From positions 1 to 22,070 of IMG/VR virus record IMGVR_UViG_3300023178_000299: 22,070 nucleotides of DNA, one strand, 5' to 3'. Position numbers and translations under genes: made by a program. Source of the DNA: a virus. This document shows positions 12,338 to 18,802 of this stretch, piece by piece (position 1 is the first letter of the stretch; every line of letters starts with the position of its first letter). Under the pieces are notes generated by a model. The model did not search any database, was not told where the DNA came from, and saw only the letters and a list, made by a program, of their open reading frames with translations.

Positions 12338-13179
12338 TTACAGTAAATAGTTTATCTGGGGGTAAGACCTCATCCTATATCGCTAAGCATTACCCTGCTG
12401 ATTACGATGTGTTTTCCCTCGTAAGGGTAGAGGATGAGAACTGTAAGTTCCCAGATGAGAAAATACGCAAAGAGGTAGAGGATAGACTACAAGCTCCTTT
12501 TGTCGGTACGGTAGAGGATGATACTATTATCTACACCATGTTAGATCTGGAGCAGTTTATAGGCAGGGAGATCTCATGGGTAACTGGGATCACATTTGAT
12601 GAGGTGGTGCGTAGTAAGGGTGGGTGGCTACCTAACATGCTACACCGCTACTGCACCACTAACCTAAAGCTCATGCCTATATTCCACTGGTGGCATAGTA
12701 ACATAGGAGAGCCAGTTGAGATGCGTATAGGCTTTAGAGCTAACGAGCAGAGGAGAGCCAAAAAGATGATAGAGCGTAAAAACGAGAACGGTCTACTAGA
12801 GATTAAAGCCACAGTAGAGAAACACTCTAACGGCAGAAACAAGTGGGAAACATTTGAGTGGCAGTCTCCCTCCTTTCCTCTGATCCTAGACAATGTGTAC
12901 AAGGATAATGTAGAGGAGTATTGGAAAGATAAACCAGTACGCTTTGCATGGATGAATAATTGTGTAGGGTGCTTTCATAGGAATGAGATCCTGCTCAAGA
13001 AAATGTTTGAAAAACACCCTAACAAAATGCAGTGGTTTTCTGACCAAGAGATAGGCAGAGGAGGTAAGGGTACATGGAAAAACGGTATAACCTATGAAGC
13101 TATTAAAGAATACAAATTGCAGTTTGAGCTATTTGATGATGAATTTGATGAGTGCGATAGTGGCTACTGTGGATTATAA
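12334..13179 (+). CDS. PP-loop ATPase / PAPS-reductase-like adenine nucleotide alpha-hydrolase (281 aa)
   Basis: The N-terminal strand-loop ITVNSLSGGKTSSYIA has the PP-loop SGGKTS at about 8-13. It is followed by the nucleotide-binding fold, RYCTTNLK at about 105-112 (like the C-T-x-x-LK segment of PAPS reductases), and NCVGCFHRN at about 209-217 with Cys210 and Cys213. Further Cys274 and Cys279 lie at the C-terminus. Such enzymes adenylate a substrate through an AMP or PAPS intermediate; members include PAPS reductase, tRNA sulfurtransferases and the phosphorothioation protein DndC. In a phage a DNA or nucleotide modification role is possible. No partner modification gene was recognised in the window. 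Confidence 0.75.
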   Translation: MITVNSLSGGKTSSYIAKHYPADYDVFSLVRVEDENCKFPDEKIRKEVEDRLQAPFVGTVEDDTIIYTMLDLEQFIGREISWVTGITFDEVVRSKGGWLPNMLHRYCTTNLKLMPIFHWWHSNIGEPVEMRIGFRANEQRRAKKMIERKNENGLLEIKATVEKHSNGRNKWETFEWQSPSFPLILDNVYKDNVEEYWKDKPVRFAWMNNCVGCFHRNEILLKKMFEKHPNKMQWFSDQEIGRGGKGTWKNGITYEAIKEYKLQFELFDDEFDECDSGYCGL

Positions 13180-13181
13180 CA

Positions 13182-13264
13182 AGGATGAATGGAGGCATAT
13201 AAATTAGGGGCGGTATTACTAGGCTAATTTATGTAGCAAGGGGGGTTCAACTCCCCCCCATCCT
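13182..13264 (+). ncRNA. Predicted three-way-junction, tRNA-like RNA structure
   Basis: Three nested helices pair without conflict. P1: AGGATG (13182-13187) with CATCCT (13259-13264). P2: 13197-13207 with 13224-13234, nine Watson-Crick pairs plus a T-G and an A-T extension. P3: six G-C pairs (13240-13245 with 13253-13258) closing a 7-nt loop TTCAACT, which fits the tRNA T-loop consensus TTCRANY. P1 and P3 abut with no linker, as acceptor and T arms do in tRNA, giving 12 stacked bp. There is no D arm, anticodon arm or CCA end. It sits 2 nt after a stop and 18 nt before the next ATG. Confidence 0.4.
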
Positions 13265-13269
13265 ACAAA

Positions 13270-13282
13270 ACACCAAAGAGAA
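13270..13282 (+). promoter_or_regulatory. Leader repeat ACACCAAAGAGAA before the 13283 gene
   Basis: The repeat including the start (ACACCAAAGAGAAATGAAA, 13270-13288) matches 18 of 19 bases at 13549-13567. A third, shorter copy precedes the SSB-like gene at 7689. Confidence 0.45.
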
Positions 13283-13504
13283 ATGAAATATTTTACAGAA
13301 AAAGAAGTGCAAGATTTTAAGGATGGTAGTATAAACTACCCTTATATAGTGGTAGAAAAAGAACAACACGAGGTAATTGAGGTCAGCGAAATAGTTAGTA
13401 TTGGTGGTATGGCTAATAATAACGGCATACCTACTGAAATTGAAATACAAGTACACACTAAAAACGAACCGACTAAACACCTTAAATATCGTTTAGTTCA
13501 GTAG
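13283..13504 (+). CDS. Hypothetical protein (73 aa), possible recently acquired gene (moron-like)
   Basis: It has its own 5' leader, the structured RNA candidate just upstream, and is bounded by near-identical ACACCAAAGAGA direct repeats. Its base composition is more A-rich than its neighbours (AAA, GAA and TTT codons instead of the prevalent GAG and CTA). The product is beta-rich and charged (YPYIVVEKEQHEVIEVSEIVSIGG...TEIEIQVHTKN), with no Cys or membrane segment. The family is not recognised. Flanking repeats plus different composition suggest insertion into an existing operon. Confidence 0.65.
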   Translation: MKYFTEKEVQDFKDGSINYPYIVVEKEQHEVIEVSEIVSIGGMANNNGIPTEIEIQVHTKNEPTKHLKYRLVQ

Positions 13505-13548
13505 TATTGTGCCTAATACCTTTTATAAAGCATATAAGAAAACCTTTA

Positions 13549-13561
13549 ACACCAAAGAGAG
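13549..13561 (+). promoter_or_regulatory. Leader repeat ACACCAAAGAGAG before the exonuclease gene
   Basis: Second copy of the 19-base leader/start repeat (ACACCAAAGAGAGATGAAA at 13549-13567). See the entry at 13270. Confidence 0.45.
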
Positions 13562-14374
13562 ATGAAAGAGAAAACAATTACACTACTTAATGGAGAGCAG
13601 TGGGATCAAGCCGAGATCGTAGAGAGAGCTTACGAGGATGAGTTCTACTATGGTTATCTGGGCAAGAACGCCCTCAGTAGCTCTAACATCAAAAAGATCT
13701 TAGACAGTCCTAAGACCTACTACAACCTCATGCAATATGGGGATGAGACAAATAGCCAAGCTCTAAGAGATGGCAGACTGATCCACATGATGGTACTAGA
13801 ACCCCATAGGATCAATGAGCTTGTATTTGCAGATGTCTCTACTAAGACCACCAAAAAGTGGAAAGAGATGAGTGCAGAATACCCTAACCACATCCTATAC
13901 ACAGAGAAAGAGAAAGCTAATGCAGAACGCCTAGCAGATGCCATCCTCAAGAATGAGACTGCCAGAGGTCTACTATCAGACAGTAAGTTTGAGGTAGCCC
14001 AAGTGGATCACATAGAGGGGTATGCCTTTAGAGCTAAAGCTGACATACTCAAAAACAATGGAGGCATAGTAGATCTGAAAACCACTAGCGACCTCCGCAA
14101 TTTTGTGTACTCCAGTAGAAATAAGTGGCACTACGATGTACAAGTGTACATTTACTGTCAGCTATTCAACTGCGATTACTCAGACTTTCAGTTCCTAGTC
14201 ATTGACAAAGCCTCATGCGATATAGGGGTGTACACCTGCTCCCCAGAGTTCTACAACAAGGGGGAGAGCAAGGTGTTATATGCCCTGCAACAATATGTAG
14301 ACTTTTTTGAGGGTAAATCCCCAGAGGAGGTGCAAGAGATGCTACATGATTACACCATAATAGGAGAGCTATGA
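13562..14374 (+). CDS. RecE-like PD-(D/E)XK exonuclease (DUF3799-type) (270 aa)
   Basis: The core of a PD-(D/E)XK exonuclease of the RecE/'PDDEXK-like' class is visible: G71-R-L-I-H at about 71-75 with Glu80 (the first acidic motif), FRAKADILKNNGGIVDLKTT at about 156-175 with catalytic Asp161, Asp171 and Lys173, then the strand and helix WHYDVQVYIYCQLF (about 189-202) with the conserved Gln194. N-terminal residues (ALSSSNIKKILDSPKTYY) are the usual substrate/fold helix. Such enzymes degrade 5' ends for single-strand annealing recombination, normally with a RecT/Beta partner; I did not find a RecT-type protein here. It starts with the leader repeat described separately. Confidence 0.8.
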   Translation: MKEKTITLLNGEQWDQAEIVERAYEDEFYYGYLGKNALSSSNIKKILDSPKTYYNLMQYGDETNSQALRDGRLIHMMVLEPHRINELVFADVSTKTTKKWKEMSAEYPNHILYTEKEKANAERLADAILKNETARGLLSDSKFEVAQVDHIEGYAFRAKADILKNNGGIVDLKTTSDLRNFVYSSRNKWHYDVQVYIYCQLFNCDYSDFQFLVIDKASCDIGVYTCSPEFYNKGESKVLYALQQYVDFFEGKSPEEVQEMLHDYTIIGEL

Positions 14375-14571
14375 CACTAAAGAGAATAAGCAGGAAAGCT
14401 AGACACCTAGCATACCTACGCCAGACACTCAGAGAGCTACGCTACGACACTATCAATACGGTTCTGGTATGTTCACACCTAAACAACCTAGATGATGCCA
14501 CAGAACACCTATTAAACAATGCTAGACTGATACGCAAATATGAACGCAGGAGAAAATGGCTCAGACTGTAA
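14371..14571 (+). CDS. Small basic helical protein (66 aa)
   Basis: Starts within the exonuclease stop (ATGA overlap). Very rich in Arg and Lys (ISRKARHLAYLRQTLRELRYD...RLIRKYERRRKWLRL), predicted helical, one Cys. Unrecognised. Overlaps the next small ORF. Basic character suggests nucleic-acid binding; no further function can be assigned. Confidence 0.6.
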   Translation: MTLKRISRKARHLAYLRQTLRELRYDTINTVLVCSHLNNLDDATEHLLNNARLIRKYERRRKWLRL

Positions 14572-14680
14572 TACTGGTTATTTACCTTGCCCTCATTGTA
14601 TGGGCATTAAAGACCGCACAAAAGGAATAATAGAACTGTGCCAGAGAGATCTGGACACTTACGGCATTGAGTACGAGTGA
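14540..14680 (+). CDS. Small CPHC zinc-ribbon-like protein (46 aa)
   Basis: ATG 14540 starts inside the previous gene and runs 46 codons to TGA 14678-14680, covering the gap up to the terminator. The Cys pattern is C-x6-C-x2-C-x13-C (SDCNTGYLPCPHCMGIKD...ELC), with CPHC as a likely zinc-binding knuckle. The remainder is acidic (QRDLDTYGIEYE). It is too short for standard callers. A different frame holds a 24-codon hydrophobic ORF (see separate entry). Last gene of the early module. Confidence 0.5.
   Translation: MNAGENGSDCNTGYLPCPHCMGIKDRTKGIIELCQRDLDTYGIEYE
14556..14630 (+). CDS. Possible single-membrane-segment micropeptide (24 aa), nested frame
   Basis: ATG 14556, preceded by AGGAG, opens MAQTVILVIYLALIVWALK plus a short polar tail, with TAA at 14628-14630. 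It is nested inside the CPHC ORF. One uninterrupted hydrophobic segment and an SD-like site make it worth noting, but with 24 codons chance is a strong alternative. Confidence 0.2.
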   Translation: MAQTVILVIYLALIVWALKTAQKE

Positions 14681-14724
14681 TAGCGTACTTAATATGGTTT
14701 ATTGGTTTTAAGACTACTATCACT
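14676..14724 (+). repeat. 8-bp inverted repeat AGTGATAG / CTATCACT around the intergenic gap
   Basis: AGTGATAG (14676-14683) overlaps the stop of the CPHC gene and CTATCACT (14717-14724) lies directly before the terminator hairpin, 33 nt apart. It may form an extended base for the terminator stem, or be an operator. Confidence 0.4.
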
Positions 14725-14725
14725 A

Positions 14726-14756
14726 GGGGGGTGTACTACACATCCCCCTTTTTTTT
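14726..14756 (+). terminator. Rho-independent terminator ending the early module
   Basis: GGGGGGTGT (14726-14734) pairs with ACATCCCCC (14740-14748) over nine positions, including one G-T pair, around loop ACTAC. Eight T follow (14749-14756). It separates the early genes from the packaging genes. Confidence 0.9.
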
Positions 14757-14784
14757 GTTCTATGTAAAACTAACATGATTTAAC

Positions 14785-15072
14785 ATGCCATTTCAAAAAG
14801 GAAATAGTCTGGGGGGTAGACCTAAAGGCGTAGCTAATAAATCTACTCAACAGATCAGAGATGCCTACCATAAACTCCTAGAGGATAACTTAGATAACAT
14901 GAGCAAGTGGTTAGCGGATGTAGCAGGAGATGATCCCAAACAAGCTCTGGATCTAATGCTCAAGTTGAGTGAGTACATGATCCCTAAACTAGCAAGGCAG
15001 GAGATAGTAGGTAATGATGGAGAGGATCTATTCAAAAACATTACCCTCCAGTTTGGAGATTGGAAAGAGTAA
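14785..15072 (+). CDS. terS: Terminase small subunit-like protein (95 aa)
   Basis: The N-terminus PFQKGNSLGGRPKGVANKSTQQIRDAY has the 'KGNS-GGRPKG-NK' pattern of DUF5681-type and other small terminase proteins, likely with a helix-turn-helix that recognises packaging sites. The rest is helical (LADVAGDDPKQALDLMLKLSEYMIPKLARQE). It immediately precedes terL, which supports the call. No promoter consensus of confidence was found between the terminator and its ATG, so its transcription start is unresolved; a phage sigma-dependent late promoter is possible. Confidence 0.7.
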   Translation: MPFQKGNSLGGRPKGVANKSTQQIRDAYHKLLEDNLDNMSKWLADVAGDDPKQALDLMLKLSEYMIPKLARQEIVGNDGEDLFKNITLQFGDWKE

Positions 15073-15136
15073 TAAGTAAGGGTATAGCCTTACAATGTTT
15101 TCACAAAAGTAAGGTAATAGTGTTACAAACAAACAC
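15073..15136 (+). promoter_or_regulatory. Short terS-terL spacer with GTAAGG hairpin and repeats
   Basis: GTAAGG-GTATAG-CCTTAC (15076-15093) forms a 6-bp hairpin with a 6-nt loop. AGTAAGG occurs twice in the spacer. There is no T-run, so a terminator is not indicated. It could be an RNA structure or a protein-binding (packaging/terminase) site. Confidence 0.35.
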
Positions 15137-16357
15137 ATGAATATAACTGCATTTACACCACACCCTAAACAGAGGGATCTACTAGAGGGCGTGATCAATG
15201 GATCAGAGAAGTACCACATAGCATCCATAGGGAGGCAGTTTGGTAAATCTCTCATGGCTGAGAACCTAGCTCTTTACTGGGGGGTTAATGATGCACCATG
15301 CAAGATCCTCTGGGTGTCTCCAGTCTACTCTCAAGCTACTAAGGTGCAGAAAGAGCTGATGAGTGCCATAGGGGGTACACCACTGGTACGCCAGAACAAT
15401 TACTCCACCAATGAGATAGAACTAGCCACTGGCAGTACGATCTACTTTAGATCGGCAGAACGCTACGACAATATAAGGGGGATGACCTTAGACTATTGTA
15501 TAGTGGATGAGGCAGGGTACATTAAGGATGATGCGTGGAGGGAGGCGATCAAGCCTACCCTACTGGTAAGAGGTAAAAAGGTGCTATTCATATCTACCCC
15601 TAAAGGCAAGAACTGGTTTTATGACATGTACCAATATGGTACATCTCCAGACTACCCCAACTACCGAGCGTATAAGGGCAGTAGCTATGACACCCCCTTT
15701 ATAGATCCTAAAGAGATAGAGGAGGCTAAGAGGACAGTACCAGAGAAAGTATTTCAGCAAGAGTACCTAGCTGAGTTCATAGATGGAGGGGGAGAGGTGT
15801 TTGCCAACCTCAAAGACATAGCCACCCTACACACCTACCCTAGACCAGAGGGCAAATGCTATGCAGGTCTGGATATAGGTAGGCAAGAGGATTACACAGT
15901 GCTGACCATCATGGATCAGAAAGGCAGGGTAGTAGACATCTACCGAGATAACCGTATGCAGTGGAGCAGTATGGTATCAGAGGTGCTGATCAGACTAAAG
16001 CGGTTTAATGCCTCATGCTTAGTAGAGGTCAATGGGGTAGGAGATCCTATATACGAGCTGATCAAAAGACAGTACCAAGATACCCACCCCTTTACCACTA
16101 GCCATCAGAGCAAGAATGAGATTATAGAGGGGCTTATTATTGATACAAACGAGGGGGGGATCTGTATTCCTAATGAGACATTATTCCCACACCTCTACCA
16201 AGAGATGGGCTACTTTACATACGAGTATAGCCCTAAGACTAGGAACATTAGATACGGACACCCAGTAGGGCTACATGATGATACAGTGATGAGCCTAGCC
16301 CTATGTAACTACCACAGAAAAAAGAATAGAACCTATGGCACATACGCAATTAGATAA
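15137..16357 (+). CDS. terL: Terminase large subunit (406 aa)
   Basis: ATPase: Walker A SIGRQFGKS at about 30-38 (a relaxed form with the lone Lys-Ser), Walker B YCIVDEA at about 120-126 and the coupling motif FISTPKG at about 151-157. Nuclease: AGLDIGRQEDYTVL with Asp246 (about 243-256), VEVNG with Glu297 and GLHDDTVMSLAL with Asp381/Asp382. This motor cuts and packages DNA into the procapsid. At 406 aa it is shorter than many TerL proteins (about 420-600). It overlaps the next gene by 23 nt. Confidence 0.92.
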   Translation: MNITAFTPHPKQRDLLEGVINGSEKYHIASIGRQFGKSLMAENLALYWGVNDAPCKILWVSPVYSQATKVQKELMSAIGGTPLVRQNNYSTNEIELATGSTIYFRSAERYDNIRGMTLDYCIVDEAGYIKDDAWREAIKPTLLVRGKKVLFISTPKGKNWFYDMYQYGTSPDYPNYRAYKGSSYDTPFIDPKEIEEAKRTVPEKVFQQEYLAEFIDGGGEVFANLKDIATLHTYPRPEGKCYAGLDIGRQEDYTVLTIMDQKGRVVDIYRDNRMQWSSMVSEVLIRLKRFNASCLVEVNGVGDPIYELIKRQYQDTHPFTTSHQSKNEIIEGLIIDTNEGGICIPNETLFPHLYQEMGYFTYEYSPKTRNIRYGHPVGLHDDTVMSLALCNYHRKKNRTYGTYAIR

Positions 16358-16901
16358 CTATACAGTGATGTTCCCAGAGAGCATCAATGAGCTGACAGTA
16401 GAGCAGTACCAGAGATACCTAAAGGTAGACACTGAAAACCTAACCTTTCAACTACTCAAGGCTAGTGAGATCTTTCTGGGCATACCCCTCAAGGTAGCCC
16501 TCTCAGCTCAGAGCGATGGTTTCTTTAACATGATGGCACAGTTGCTAGAGATGATCGGAGCAAAGCAACCCCTTACCCCTATTGTAGAGTACAATGGTAA
16601 GGAGTACGGATTTATACCACTGCTAGAGGAGATGAGCTTAGGGGAGTACATAGATCTGGATGAGTACCTACCAGACATGCAGAGCCTCCATAAAACAGTA
16701 GGGGTACTATACAGACCGATCACTCAGCGTATAGGCAGTAGGTACACCATTGAACCCTATGAGCCTAACGATGGCTTTAAGGATTTCCCTCTGGGGGTAG
16801 CACTGGGGGCTATGGTTTTTTTTTGCGATTTAAGCAGGGAGTTATCCGAGATTACCCAGACCTCTTTGGAGATCCAGATGCCGAGCCTACCTACAACCTA
16901 A
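16335..16901 (+). CDS. Probable tail assembly chaperone, zero-frame product (188 aa)
   Basis: The product is all-helical and acidic with no membrane or Cys motif (ESINELTVEQYQRYL..., LGEYIDLDEYLPDM, LGVALGAMVFF). It ends shortly after a nine-T tract (16816-16824), and the downstream ORF in the -1 frame has no own ATG. That gene-plus-frameshift layout is the hallmark of lambda gpG/gpGT-type tail chaperones located ahead of the tape measure gene. The zero-frame C-terminus past the slip site is 25 residues. The tail-chaperone call rests on the arrangement more than on sequence identity; its place next to terL is unusual. Confidence 0.6.
   Translation: MAHTQLDNYTVMFPESINELTVEQYQRYLKVDTENLTFQLLKASEIFLGIPLKVALSAQSDGFFNMMAQLLEMIGAKQPLTPIVEYNGKEYGFIPLLEEMSLGEYIDLDEYLPDMQSLHKTVGVLYRPITQRIGSRYTIEPYEPNDGFKDFPLGVALGAMVFFCDLSRELSEITQTSLEIQMPSLPTT
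16816..16824 (+). other. Slippery T9 tract, predicted -1 programmed frameshift site
   Basis: In the zero frame the tract reads GTT TTT TTT TGC; a -1 slip on T-TTT-TTT leads into TTG CGA TTT AAG and joins the downstream open frame, giving a fusion of about 251 aa (163 + 88). T-TTT-TTT is a canonical X-XXY-YYZ heptamer. Confidence 0.65.
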
Positions 16902-17089
16902 CCTCTGAGGGTAATTTTGGTAGAAAGTGGGGATGGCTCTCTAGCGTGGATCATCTAGCGCAGGGGGATGTGAGTAAGTACGACAGTGTTACTAAGCTAC
17001 CCCTACACCTATGCCTAACCAAGCTAGTGTTTGATGCTGAGAAAAACGATCTAGAGCGTAAGGCAATAGAGAGGGCTAGAATGAGGTAG
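16823..17089 (+). CDS. Frameshift extension of the tail chaperone (88-aa segment)
   Basis: It has no upstream ATG in frame between the T9 tract and RFKQGVIRDYPDLF, only a TTG at 16823 inside the slippery run. The segment reads NFGRKWGWLSSVDHLAQGDVSKYDSVTKLPLHLCLTKLVF, a pattern (K-WGW-s-i-x-LA-GD-x-K-D-x-V-x-x-L) that I associate with the -1 extension of tail chaperones in Bacteroidetes phages. It would be made as a minor C-terminal extension of the preceding gene. A sequencing error in the homopolymer, fusing two ORFs, is the alternative. Confidence 0.65.
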   Translation: MRFKQGVIRDYPDLFGDPDAEPTYNLTSEGNFGRKWGWLSSVDHLAQGDVSKYDSVTKLPLHLCLTKLVFDAEKNDLERKAIERARMR

Positions 17090-17127
17090 GGTGTAGTACA
17101 GATCAGCCCTAATGTAGTTCTATATAC

Positions 17128-17589
17128 ATGGTGTACGACATACTAAACAAGATCAAGAGCATCCTAGATGCTAACGAGCAGATCAACACAGTAACCTATG
17201 GGGATATATTTGAAGTTGATCTAAACAAGCAAAGCATATTTCCATTGGCTCATATCATGTTAGGATCTGCTACGATCTCTAACCAGACCATTACCCATAC
17301 GGTAACGGTCATGTGTATGGATGTGGTAGATGTGGCTAAGACTGATGCAAGAGATGAGGCAGAGCCTTTCTACGGTATAGACAATGAGCAGGATGTACTA
17401 AACACTCAGCTCTATGTCATGAATGATCTGATCCAGAACCTCAAGAAAGGAGATCCCTATATGGATGGTTTCCAACTAGAGGGAGATCCATCATGTGAAC
17501 CCTTTACAGACCGTTTTGAGAACATGGTGGCAGGATGGGGTGCTGACCTAACCATAGTAACCAAAAACAAAGTGAGTATCTGTGGCTAG
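17128..17589 (+). CDS. Tail completion/tail terminator-like protein (153 aa)
   Basis: The pattern is helix then beta-strands: VYDILNKIKSILDANEQINTVTYGDI, FPLAHIMLGSATISNQTITHTVTVMCMDVVD, then NVLN-type helix (DVLNTQLYVMNDLIQNLK), then CEPFTDRFENMVAGWGADLTIVTKN. The order and the 'F-e-N-x-x-AGWGADL' stretch resemble a small tail protein that I recall in Bacteroidetes phages. Head-tail connector or tail terminator is likely by position, before the gp10-like gene. It overlaps the next gene by 8 nt. Confidence 0.6.
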   Translation: MVYDILNKIKSILDANEQINTVTYGDIFEVDLNKQSIFPLAHIMLGSATISNQTITHTVTVMCMDVVDVAKTDARDEAEPFYGIDNEQDVLNTQLYVMNDLIQNLKKGDPYMDGFQLEGDPSCEPFTDRFENMVAGWGADLTIVTKNKVSICG

Positions 17590-18175
17590 TCCTATTATCA
17601 ATGAAGTGATCCAGACTAAGCTCCATGAGTTTGCTAAGGAGGTGGTACGCAAAGCCAAGCTAAACTTGGGTGCTACCAGAACCATCAAGTACAATGATGG
17701 CAAGAGCAAGAGGCGCAGGATGGTAGCTACTGGTAAGCTCCAGAACAGTATAGGGTATGTAGTTACCGCAGGAGGTGTACACTCCACTATACAATTTTTT
17801 ATGGAGACATACGGTTACTACCTAGATGCAGGGGTATCTGGTCTAAAGCACAAAGTTAAGGGCGGTAGCCCATACAAGTATGGTAAGCTCAAGGCTAGTA
17901 GCATCTCACATAAAGAGGCTATCTACAAGTGGATCAAAGCCAGAAATATCAAGGCTAGAGATCCAGAGACTAATAGCTTTGTAAAGACCACAGAAGCCAA
18001 GCGCAGGAACATGGCTTACTTTATGGCTCGTAAGATCAAAGAGAGAGGTCTACCCAAAACGCAGTTTTTTACAGAGGGCTTTGAGGAGCTATACGATCAG
18101 CTCCCTGCTCAATTACAGTTCCTCATAGCAGAGGAGATAGAACAATTTTTAGATAAACTAAACTTACAACCGTAA
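17582..18175 (+). CDS. HK97 gp10-like/minor tail or head-tail completion protein (197 aa)
   Basis: The start is GTG at 17582, the only reasonable initiator, since the first in-frame ATG is some 45 residues later, after conserved-looking sequence (FAKEVVRKAKLNLGATRTIK). Overlap of 8 nt with the previous gene supports GTG. The basic N-terminal third with GKLQNSIGYVV, and a later YGYYLDAGVSG ('Y-a-x-x-l-d-x-G-x-x-G') match the pattern of HK97 gp10-like tail-component proteins. The last 40 residues are acidic and helical. It most likely caps or connects the tail. Confidence 0.6.
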   Translation: MASPIINEVIQTKLHEFAKEVVRKAKLNLGATRTIKYNDGKSKRRRMVATGKLQNSIGYVVTAGGVHSTIQFFMETYGYYLDAGVSGLKHKVKGGSPYKYGKLKASSISHKEAIYKWIKARNIKARDPETNSFVKTTEAKRRNMAYFMARKIKERGLPKTQFFTEGFEELYDQLPAQLQFLIAEEIEQFLDKLNLQP

Positions 18176-18798
18176 TGCCAACAGTATCTCCTACTGGTTT
18201 TGTGGGCAGTAAAAGCCCAGTGATCATTACCTACACCAATACTGCGGTGCAGGAGTTCACTGGTGTTACCCTCAAGATTTTTATCTGGGATGGGGAGTTC
18301 AATGCTAGACCTAGTACCCCCACCTTTACCATAGAGCGCAATAGCAACTTTCCTAGCACAGAGTTCTATGCAGATATAAGCCACTTTCTCAATGAGTACA
18401 TAGAGTACAATACCGCTAACCTAGATGATAAGGTAGTGGCTAATGTAGCAGATGGCATGGTACAATGGTGTCAGGTGCGCTATGAGATGGAGTACACTAA
18501 TACCGATGGAGACAGTGCTACCCATAATGGCTACTGGGATGCGTTCCTATTCTCTGGCGGTTACTCCTACTTTGAGGATGGGGCTAACTACCATTACCAG
18601 TACGGTATTCTCATGGCTGATGCAGAACGCTATGTAAGCGTGAATGATGTCATGACCATGCCTCTATGGATGAACCCATTAGAAGCCTTTGGAGATGATG
18701 ACTGGAACTTGGCAGAGGATGTATGGAACCAGATTACTACCAACTGGAACGCTGAGAGTGAGGTAGGAGGAGAATACGGCAATAACCCAAACCCTTAA
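18175..18798 (+). CDS. Tail structural protein, first of a possible split pair (207 aa)
   Basis: A beta-rich, Asp/Asn/aromatic-rich protein with no membrane segment (PVIITYTNTAVQEFTGVTLKIFIWDG; CQVRYEMEYTNTDGD; YWDAFLFSGGYSYF). It is TAATG-coupled to the previous gene. It ends with PLEAFGDDDWNLAEDVWNQI and an Asn/Glu/Gly-rich tail. A single function is not recognised. Together with the next gene it looks like one longer protein of the type seen before large tail proteins in Bacteroidetes phages; the boundary is 4 nt and a frame change away. See finding. Confidence 0.6.
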   Translation: MPTVSPTGFVGSKSPVIITYTNTAVQEFTGVTLKIFIWDGEFNARPSTPTFTIERNSNFPSTEFYADISHFLNEYIEYNTANLDDKVVANVADGMVQWCQVRYEMEYTNTDGDSATHNGYWDAFLFSGGYSYFEDGANYHYQYGILMADAERYVSVNDVMTMPLWMNPLEAFGDDDWNLAEDVWNQITTNWNAESEVGGEYGNNPNP

Positions 18799-18802
18799 CG
18801 AT

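Noticed and set aside
13182-13265. Canonical tRNA gene at this position
   Set aside because: The acceptor-like helix and T-arm match, but no D arm, anticodon stem-loop or CCA is present, so it is reported only as tRNA-like RNA.
14690-14784. A host-type promoter just before terS
   Set aside because: The only TTG (TTTTTTTTG) overlaps the terminator T-run, and the matching -7 sequence (TGATTTAA) has two mismatches and ends one base before the ATG, so it is not convincing.
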